Below, one piece after another: positions 1 through 4,487 of a stretch of 5,596 nucleotides of DNA. Each line of letters begins with the position of its first letter. The first letter of the stretch is position 1. The notes below the pieces were generated by a model that had not been told where the DNA came from, made no database searches, and saw nothing but the letters and a program-made list of their open reading frames with translations. This stretch comes from Chloroflexota bacterium (GTDB taxonomy: Bacteria > Chloroflexota > Dehalococcoidia > UBA2247 > RBG-13-53-26): contig JAFNFZ010000300.1 of the NCBI GenBank assembly GCA_017885485.1, positions 1 through 5,596 of the forward strand, read 5' to 3'. Made by a program: the position numbers and the translations under genes.

Positions 1-28
1 GGACGGAAAGAGCTCCTACCACGATTTG

Positions 29-625
29 ATGACATCCAAGTATCTGGACAACATCAGAAAGAACAGGTGGGTGAGGCTAGGTGTTCTGTTTCTCATCCTC
101 ATCACCGTCAGCATTGGGCTGGCTTTTCTGTTCGACTTCCTTCTGTCCCCTCTTGAGGACGAGCTAAAGGACTTCGCCTGGCTGGCCTACCTGATAGTCT
201 TCGCCACCAACCTGCTGTCCAATCTGACGGTGATCGCTCCTGTTTCGGCCGGCGCCGCGATAATGCTGGCGGCAGCAAAAATATACCCTCCCGCCTTGAT
301 AGCGCTGGTCGCCGCGGCGGGTGGAACCCTGGGAGAGCTTGGCGGATACTATGCCGGCACACTGGGGAAGAAGGTTCTCATCAACGAATATCCCGAAGTG
401 CATGACAGGGTAACGGGGTGGGTGAAGCGGTACGGAGTCTGGGCAATATCATTTCTGGCCTTTCAGCCCATCCTACCCTTCGACATAGCCGGGCTGGTGG
501 CAGGAGCTTCAAAGATGCCAGCCACGAGGTTCCTGCTGGCCTGCTTTCTGGGCAAGTTCCCCAAATACATCATCATCATCTACTTCTTCACACAGTTGAC
601 CAAGATCGTGCCGTTCCTGCAGTGA
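29..625 (+). CDS. VTT-domain (DedA/TVP38-like) integral membrane protein, first of a pair
   Basis: This is a polytopic inner-membrane protein of the VTT/SNARE-associated Golgi protein superfamily, which includes bacterial DedA proteins and eukaryotic TVP38/TMEM64 and VMP1/TMEM41B; members are linked to lipid scrambling or membrane homeostasis. Counting from ATG 29 (198 aa), a basic N-terminus (RKNRWVR) is followed by hydrophobic segments at about 14-37, 50-70, 72-96, 137-160 and 166-191. The VTT core is the small-residue-rich stretch with AGGTLGELGGYYAG (97-110); the second half has FQPILPFDIAGLVAGA (145-160). The Arg of the classical DedA G-R-F/Y-x-P motif is replaced by Gln (FQP), so classical DedA transport chemistry is doubtful. 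Start is uncertain: TTG 26 and ATG 29 are adjacent, neither has a good Shine-Dalgarno, and the frame is open upstream to the window edge, so the gene may be 5' truncated here. Family confidence is high; the substrate is unknown. Confidence 0.85.
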   Translation: MTSKYLDNIRKNRWVRLGVLFLILITVSIGLAFLFDFLLSPLEDELKDFAWLAYLIVFATNLLSNLTVIAPVSAGAAIMLAAAKIYPPALIALVAAAGGTLGELGGYYAGTLGKKVLINEYPEVHDRVTGWVKRYGVWAISFLAFQPILPFDIAGLVAGASKMPATRFLLACFLGKFPKYIIIIYFFTQLTKIVPFLQ

Positions 626-663
626 CAAAAAGAACATGGCAAGCGTAGAACATCTCCGGCAAA

Positions 664-693
664 CTGGCATGAAGACACGCCATGGACTATAAT
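664..693 (+). promoter_or_regulatory. Predicted sigma70-type promoter for the second VTT gene
   Basis: A perfect TATAAT -10 box lies at 688-693. CTGGCA at 664-669 (4 of 6 to TTGACA) sits upstream with an 18-bp spacer. Transcription would start near 700 and give a leader of about 85 nt before the ATG at 786. The box is in the only sizeable gap between the two VTT genes, so the second gene may be transcribed independently of the first. The -10 is strong; the -35 and spacing are only fair. Confidence 0.45.
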
Positions 694-785
694 TCAGCGC
701 CATCTTCGTTACGTGACGTTCTAACGCTCCTGAAGCGGGCGGGCAAGTAGCCACTGGAAGTGGTCAGTCACAGGCAGATGAAGCA

Positions 786-1424
786 ATGAATCAGATCAGC
801 CAAGAGACTCAAGAGACCATAGACCCCCCCAGGAAGAAGCGGTACTGGTTCAAAGAGAGATGGCGCTGGTTTGTGGTAGCAGCATTGCTGATCACCGGCA
901 TAACGGTATCAATAGTCGTTTTCAGAGAGCATATTGCCGACTTCAAGCAGTATGGCTACCTGGGGGTCTTCCTTATCAGCCTGATAGCCTCCGCCACCGT
1001 GATTGCTTTCGTCCCTAGCGTACCGGTGATATTTGCCCTCGGCGGCGTACTGAATCCATTCCTGGTCGGCTTGACGGCTGGCGCAGGCGAGGCCGTGGGG
1101 GAGTTTGTGGGCTACTTCGCCGGCCGCAGCGGCCACGCCTTCTTCATCAAAGGCAGGTCCACGATTACCGGCAACAGCCAGGGCCTTTACTACCAGTTGG
1201 AGAAATGGATAAGGACCAGGGGCGCCCTAGCCCTGTTTCTTTCGTCCGCGGTATTGAATCCATTTTTCAGCGTGATAGGAGCAACAGCCGGCGCCCTGCG
1301 CTTCCCGGCATGGAAGTTCTTCCTCATAGTCTGGGCGGGCAAGACGGTCAAATGGACCATAATAGCCCTGGTAGGCTACGGGCTACTGTCGTACCTCCTC
1401 CGCTTGTTTGGCGCAGAGTTCTAG
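786..1424 (+). CDS. VTT-domain (DedA/TVP38-like) integral membrane protein, second of a pair
   Basis: This 212-aa membrane protein belongs to the same superfamily as its upstream neighbour but is only distantly similar to it. A cytoplasmic N-terminus rich in Lys/Arg/Trp (16-28) precedes hydrophobic segments at about 28-46, 57-77, 80-100, 147-170 and 175-205. The VTT signature is clear: FVPSVPVIFALGG (75-87), then GEAVGEFVGYFAGRSG (101-116). The second-half motif NPFFSVIGATAGALRFPAWK (158-177) followed by WAGKTVKW matches the NP-F---G--AGA pattern of many environmental VTT proteins, not the Arg-containing DedA motif. ATG 786 is the first in-frame start after the promoter region but lacks a good Shine-Dalgarno. 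A three-codon frame (ATG 778) ends in a TGA overlapping this ATG. There is no obvious functional tie to the downstream operon, which has its own promoter. Confidence 0.88.
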   Translation: MNQISQETQETIDPPRKKRYWFKERWRWFVVAALLITGITVSIVVFREHIADFKQYGYLGVFLISLIASATVIAFVPSVPVIFALGGVLNPFLVGLTAGAGEAVGEFVGYFAGRSGHAFFIKGRSTITGNSQGLYYQLEKWIRTRGALALFLSSAVLNPFFSVIGATAGALRFPAWKFFLIVWAGKTVKWTIIALVGYGLLSYLLRLFGAEF

Positions 1425-1509
1425 GCATACCGCAGAATTCGCCCCCGGGGCGCGCTGGGTCCGAGACAGTCCCACCACTCGACAGGGAGCGCCGGCACCG
1501 CGAACGGTT

Positions 1510-1539
1510 TTGACTAACCAACTGGCTTTCATATATCCT
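1510..1539 (+). promoter_or_regulatory. Predicted sigma70-type promoter of the dehydratase/SDR operon
   Basis: TTGACT (1510-1515, 5 of 6 to consensus) is followed by an AT-rich -10 region. Either TATATC (1532-1537, 16-bp spacer) or TATCCT (1534-1539, 18-bp spacer) could serve, each matching 4 of 6. The start would be near 1545, about 30 nt before the ATG at 1576. The surrounding sequence from 1425 to 1500 is GC-rich, so this AT-rich patch stands out. It is the only good promoter seen ahead of the five-gene set. Confidence 0.5.
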
Positions 1540-1564
1540 TTTCTTGCACAACAATCGTCTGGAC

Positions 1565-1572
1565 AAGGAGGG
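1565..1572 (+). promoter_or_regulatory. Shine-Dalgarno that fixes the start of the FAS1-like dehydratase
   Basis: AAGGAGGG ends 3 nt before ATG 1576. The spacing is short, but the match to the anti-SD is strong. It supports ATG 1576 over the in-frame ATG at 1408, which would overlap the preceding VTT gene. Confidence 0.75.
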
Positions 1573-1575
1573 TCT

Positions 1576-2001
1576 ATGACCGAAAGGAAGCTAGCTACAC
1601 TTGATGAGGTGAGGTCCCACATCGGCAGGAAGCGAGAGGAATCAATGGAGATCGATGGGACCGTAATCAGAGCCTACTGCGAATGCATCGGGGATCCGAG
1701 TCCGCAGTGGAAGGAAGGGGTTGCCCCTCCAGGCCTGGTGACCGCCGCCATGATCAGCAGCGGCGCCATGCTTCTGGGTGTGCCAATACCTTTCAAGAGA
1801 AGCGTGGCCGGCGGAGCCGACTGGGAATTCCTCAAGCCGATTAAGAAGGGCGACAAGATCCATACGTCGCATGAGTTTATCGAGCTTCAGGACAAGTCCA
1901 GCGACAAAGGCCCCAGAGCCCTGATGGTCTACAGGTCAACCCACAAGAACCAGAAGGGCGAGACCGTGGCCATAAGCACCAACACCATCATGACCTACTA
2001 G
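1576..2001 (+). CDS. FAS1-like / MaoC-like hot-dog dehydratase subunit (probable non-catalytic partner)
   Basis: This 141-aa single hot-dog protein resembles the FAS1-like dehydratase (HadA/HadC-type, MaoC N-terminal) family, whose members pair with a MaoC protein to hydrate or dehydrate acyl thioesters. Visible hallmarks are IDGTVIRAYCECIGDPSP (26-43), APPGL (50-54), and AGGADWEFLKPIKKGDKI (78-95), the strand-turn around the central helix typical of the fold. Asp40 matches the dyad Asp, but the residue five on, His in catalytic MaoC proteins, is Trp45. The segment between GDPSPQW and APP is also very short compared with the usual family loop of roughly ten more residues. Both features suggest a structural or substrate-binding subunit working with the next gene, 24 nt downstream. 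The start is set by the SD at 1565-1572. Family call is strong; the non-catalytic role is inference. Confidence 0.85.
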   Translation: MTERKLATLDEVRSHIGRKREESMEIDGTVIRAYCECIGDPSPQWKEGVAPPGLVTAAMISSGAMLLGVPIPFKRSVAGGADWEFLKPIKKGDKIHTSHEFIELQDKSSDKGPRALMVYRSTHKNQKGETVAISTNTIMTY

Positions 2002-2007
2002 AGAGAA

Positions 2008-2012
2008 GGAGG
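2008..2012 (+). promoter_or_regulatory. Shine-Dalgarno of the MaoC gene
   Basis: AAGGAGG (core GGAGG at 2008-2012) lies in the 24-nt gap between the two dehydratase genes, 13 nt before ATG 2026. This is longer than ideal; a purine run at 2015-2024 (AGAGAAGAGA) may help. The tight spacing supports co-translation of the pair. Confidence 0.5.
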
Positions 2013-2025
2013 CTAGAGAAGAGAT

Positions 2026-2451
2026 ATGGCACAGATTCACTACGAAGACATCCAGGAAGGCAGCGATATTCCCACTCTGGAGAAGACTCCGACGACACGA
2101 ACCCTGGTACAGTGGGCAGGGGCTTCGGGTGACTTCTTTGAACTCCACTACGACAAAGAGTTCGCCAAGTCCATGGGGTTTCCCAATGTCCTGGTTCATG
2201 GCAGGCTGGAAGCGGCCTACCTGACCCAATTTCTGACCGACTGGATCGGACCCAAGGGCGAGATCAAGAAGATAAGCGTCCAGTACCGCGGCAATGCCTT
2301 CCCCGGCGAGAAGCTGCTGTGCAAGGGCAAGGTAACCAAGAAATACGTCAAGGACGGGCAGCATCTCGTAGAGGCAGAGATCTGGGTGGAGAATCCTGCC
2401 GGCCAGAGGATCACCCCAGGGACGGCCGTGGTGGCCATACCTTCCAAGTAG
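2026..2451 (+). CDS. MaoC-family (R)-specific hydratase/dehydratase, catalytic subunit
   Basis: This 141-aa MaoC-like hot-dog enzyme is expected to hydrate an enoyl thioester to a (3R)-hydroxyacyl thioester, or the reverse. The hydratase-2 motif is intact: GASGDFFELHYDKEFAKSMG (32-51), with catalytic dyad Asp36 and His41, followed by FPNVLVHGRL (52-61). The D-x4-H spacing and even the numbering recall HadB of the mycobacterial HadAB dehydratase. Further on, SVQYRGNAFPGEKL (84-97) is the typical C-terminal strand region. With the upstream FAS1-like protein it should form a heterodimer with one active site. The SDR that follows starts 26 nt downstream, which places a hydratase and a hydroxyacyl dehydrogenase in one transcript as in MFE-2. 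The acyl carrier (CoA or ACP) and chain type cannot be read from the sequence. Confidence 0.9.
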   Translation: MAQIHYEDIQEGSDIPTLEKTPTTRTLVQWAGASGDFFELHYDKEFAKSMGFPNVLVHGRLEAAYLTQFLTDWIGPKGEIKKISVQYRGNAFPGEKLLCKGKVTKKYVKDGQHLVEAEIWVENPAGQRITPGTAVVAIPSK

Positions 2452-2463
2452 CAGGCCGCCCAC

Positions 2464-2470
2464 AAGAGGA
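2464..2470 (+). promoter_or_regulatory. Shine-Dalgarno supporting a TTG start for the first SDR
   Basis: AAGAGGA at 2464-2470 is 7 nt upstream of TTG 2478. No ATG or GTG lies in the 26-nt gap after the MaoC stop. The next in-frame ATG falls after the dinucleotide-binding motif and would destroy the Rossmann fold. Confidence 0.65.
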
Positions 2471-2477
2471 CGAGAGG

Positions 2478-3422
2478 TTGGGGGAGAGACTCGGGGGCAG
2501 AAGTGCCCTGGTAACCGGCGCAGGCAGGGGAATAGGCAAAGCAGTGGCCCTGGCATTGGCCAGGGTGGGAGCCAATGTACTGGTCTGTGACTTGGGGGTG
2601 GCCATGGATGGCACAGGAAGCGACCAGGGACCTGCAGACGACACAGTCAGTGAATGCCGCAAACTAGGCGTGAAGGCGGCTGCATACTACGCCGACGTGT
2701 CCGACTTCAAGGCCACTGAACAGATGGTCAAGGCCTGCGTCAGCAACTTCGGCAGGATAGATATTCTCTGCAACATAGCCGGCATCCTCAGACCCAAGAT
2801 GATCTTCAACATGTCGGAGGAAGACTGGGACCGGGTGCAAGCTGTCCACCTCAAAGGAACCTGGAACCTCTGCAGACATGCCTGTGTGGCCATGAGACAG
2901 CAGAGATACGGGCGGATAGTGAACTGCACCTCTGAAGCCTACGCCGGGACGGTGGGCCATACGAACTACGCGGCAGCCAAGGGGGGGATTGTCAGCCTCA
3001 CCTATGCCATCGCCCGGGAGATGGGGAGATACGGAGTAACCTGCAATGCCTTCGCTCCAAGGGCGCGGACCAGGCTCAGTGTGGGAGATGACCAGGACCA
3101 GGGACTTCAGAAGAGGATGGAGGCCGGTCTCATCTCAGAGGAGCGCCTTCAGGGCATGGAAGAGACCAGAAGGGAGGGCGCCGATCCGGAGCATTTCGCT
3201 CCTTTCGTCGCCTATTTGGCCAGCGACGCGGCAGCCGACGTGAACGGCTGCGTTTTTGTGGCCTCCAGAGCGACTATAGGGGTGTGGAATCACCCCACCA
3301 TAATGAGGAAGTTCACCAGGGACTGGGAGATCGAAGAGCCCTGGAACATCGCGGAACTTGAGAAGCGAGTCCCGGCGGAGCTACTGGTGGACTATGTGAA
3401 TCCGGCGCCGGCGAAGGACTAG
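2478..3422 (+). CDS. Short-chain dehydrogenase/reductase, MFE-2-like 3-hydroxyacyl thioester dehydrogenase, paralog 1
   Basis: This classical-type SDR of 314 aa is predicted to oxidise a 3-hydroxyacyl thioester with NAD. Motifs counted from TTG 2478: TGAGRGIG (13-20), Asp38 at the end of beta-2 (NAD preference), a long loop DGTGSDQGPAD (44-54), CNIAG (98-102), VHLKGT (123-128), Ser152, and Tyr164-x3-Lys168. His124 sits where the tetrad Asn usually is, as in MFE-2. The start is TTG: with it the protein begins MGERLGGRSALVTGAG, aligning without gaps to the M-G/A-D-R-L-K-G starts of the two following paralogs. Starting at the in-frame ATG 2319 would instead run 133 nt through the MaoC gene. The C-terminal part after residue 200 is longer than in 250-aa SDRs and ends in YVNPAP. 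It is the most divergent of the three in RHACVAMRQQ versus RHAAPLMREQ. Confidence 0.9.
   Translation: MGERLGGRSALVTGAGRGIGKAVALALARVGANVLVCDLGVAMDGTGSDQGPADDTVSECRKLGVKAAAYYADVSDFKATEQMVKACVSNFGRIDILCNIAGILRPKMIFNMSEEDWDRVQAVHLKGTWNLCRHACVAMRQQRYGRIVNCTSEAYAGTVGHTNYAAAKGGIVSLTYAIAREMGRYGVTCNAFAPRARTRLSVGDDQDQGLQKRMEAGLISEERLQGMEETRREGADPEHFAPFVAYLASDAAADVNGCVFVASRATIGVWNHPTIMRKFTRDWEIEEPWNIAELEKRVPAELLVDYVNPAPAKD
2731..2761 (+). repeat. 31-bp direct repeat, copy in SDR paralog 1
   Basis: The 31 bases at 2731-2761 are identical to 4741-4771 in paralog 3. They cover the codons for ACVSNFGRID and the flanking bases. The repeat offset is 2010 bp. Paralog 2 differs in several synonymous and one amino-acid position over the same stretch. 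Confidence 0.9.
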
Positions 3423-3509
3423 CGGAGTCCTGCTGCCGGAGGCTTTGGTTTGTGTCAGCGAATCGTCAGGTGACGGACTACATAGACTAGAACTAAGGAG
3501 GATCGGTTT
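3423..3509 (+). other. 87-bp spacer between SDR 1 and SDR 2
   Basis: This is the longest gap inside the operon. It holds the strong SD of the next gene, but I see no convincing -35/-10 pair and no stem-plus-T-run terminator. The only hairpin candidates (for example GCCGGAGGC near 3435) have three-base-pair stems. Read-through from the upstream promoter is the simplest reading. Confidence 0.5.
3494..3501 (+). promoter_or_regulatory. Near-perfect Shine-Dalgarno of the second SDR
   Basis: TAAGGAGG at 3494-3501 is followed by ATC and lies 8 nt before ATG 3510. It is essentially the full anti-SD complement at ideal spacing, much stronger than the site of the first SDR. Nearly the same string recurs before the third SDR. 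Confidence 0.85.
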
Positions 3510-4454
3510 ATGGGCGACAGACTAAAGGGAAGAAATGCCGTGGTCACCGGTGCCGGGAGAGGGATCGGCAGGGCGGTGGCCGTGGCCCTGGCTGAGGAGG
3601 GCGCCAACGTTGTGGTCTGTGACCTCGGCGTGGCTGTGGACGGTTCGGGGACTGACCAGAGTCCTGCCGATCAGACAGCAACCGAGTGCAAGAAGTTCGG
3701 CGTGAAGGCCATAGCGCAGTTCGGCAACGTGTCCAGCTTCAGCGACGCAGAGGCAGCGGTCAAGGCCTGTGTGGACAACTTCGGAAGGATCGACATCCTG
3801 TGCAACATCGCCGGGATCGACAAGCCCAAGATGATCTGGAACATGTCCGAGCAGGAATGGGACCAGGTGGCGGCCGTCCACCTGAAGGGCACATTCAACT
3901 TCATGCGACATGCCGCTCCCCTGATGAGGGAACAGAGATACGGCAGAATCGTCAACTGCACCTCGGAAGCCTGGCTGGGTGGTGTGACCCATCTCAACTA
4001 TGGCGCAGCGAAGGGCGGGATTGTGACGCTCACCTGGGGAGCAGCCCAGGAGTTGGGTCCCTCAGGGATAACGGTCAATGCCATCTGCCCCCGGGCGAAG
4101 ACGCGGATGACAGACGATCCCAAGGTGCGTGAGATGGTCGTGAAACGGGTTGAAAAGGGACTGATGGACGCCTCTGTCCTGAAGAGAATGGACCGGGAGA
4201 TGGTTGATCCTTCAGCGTTTGCCAAGGTCGTGGCCTTCCTGGCCAGCGATGACGCTGCCCTCATCAATGGGCAGGTGTTCCTGACCACTGCCCTAACCGT
4301 GGCCCGCTACAGCAAGCCCGAAGCAGTGGCTCAGGTGGAGAACCCGAGTGAAGGACCATGGACGTTGGAGGCAGTCAAGTCGGCGTTTTCGGCAGACAGA
4401 CTCCTCAAGGGATATGTCAACCCGGCTCCGCCAAAGCCGGAAGAGAAGAAGTAG
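3510..4454 (+). CDS. Short-chain dehydrogenase/reductase, MFE-2-like 3-hydroxyacyl thioester dehydrogenase, paralog 2
   Basis: This 314-aa SDR is a paralog of both neighbours: by ungapped hand count it shares 136 of the first 200 residues with paralog 1 and 139 with paralog 3. Motifs are TGAGRGIG (13-20), Asp38 (NAD type), DGSGTDQSPAD loop (44-54), CNIAG (98-102), VHLKGT (123-128, His at the tetrad Asn site), Ser152, Tyr164, Lys168 and CPRAKTRMT (193-201), where the usual Pro-Gly is Pro-Arg. Some otherwise shared positions differ only here, such as GGVTHLNY (157-164) and ELGPSGITVN (181-190) in the substrate-side region, hinting at altered specificity. The C-terminal 110 residues diverge strongly before rejoining at LLKGYVNPAPP. 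The start is well fixed by a near-perfect SD. The substrate is unknown. Confidence 0.93.
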   Translation: MGDRLKGRNAVVTGAGRGIGRAVAVALAEEGANVVVCDLGVAVDGSGTDQSPADQTATECKKFGVKAIAQFGNVSSFSDAEAAVKACVDNFGRIDILCNIAGIDKPKMIWNMSEQEWDQVAAVHLKGTFNFMRHAAPLMREQRYGRIVNCTSEAWLGGVTHLNYGAAKGGIVTLTWGAAQELGPSGITVNAICPRAKTRMTDDPKVREMVVKRVEKGLMDASVLKRMDREMVDPSAFAKVVAFLASDDAALINGQVFLTTALTVARYSKPEAVAQVENPSEGPWTLEAVKSAFSADRLLKGYVNPAPPKPEEKK

Positions 4455-4469
4455 AGACAGTTCATTCGA

Positions 4470-4477
4470 TAAGGAGG
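4470..4477 (+). promoter_or_regulatory. Strong Shine-Dalgarno of the third SDR
   Basis: TAAGGAGG at 4470-4477 lies in the 33-bp gap, 10 nt before ATG 4488. The string TAAGGAGGAT matches the one upstream of paralog 2, consistent with the two genes arising by duplication that included the leader. Confidence 0.8.
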
Positions 4478-4487
4478 ATTCGACATC

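Noticed and set aside
635..684. CATGGC/GCCATG inverted repeat between the VTT genes as operator or terminator
   Set aside because: It has only six base pairs with a 38-nt loop and no T-run. This is expected by chance in a spacer of this size.
1497..1511. Possible terminator ACCG-CGAA-CGGT followed by TTTT after the second VTT gene
   Set aside because: The stem has only four base pairs and the T-run is short and overlaps the -35 box of the predicted operon promoter.
1408..1575. Upstream in-frame ATG 1408 as start of the FAS1-like dehydratase
   Set aside because: It would overlap the preceding VTT gene, place the predicted promoter inside the gene and add 56 residues not seen in the family. 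ATG 1576 has a strong SD.
2319..2477. In-frame ATG 2319 as start of SDR paralog 1
   Set aside because: It lies deep inside the MaoC gene in another frame. The added residues have no match in the paralogs, whose Met aligns with TTG 2478.
1936..2556. Minus-strand open frame (206 codons) across the MaoC gene
   Set aside because: It crosses three real plus-strand genes or gene ends, has no Shine-Dalgarno and no recognisable domain.
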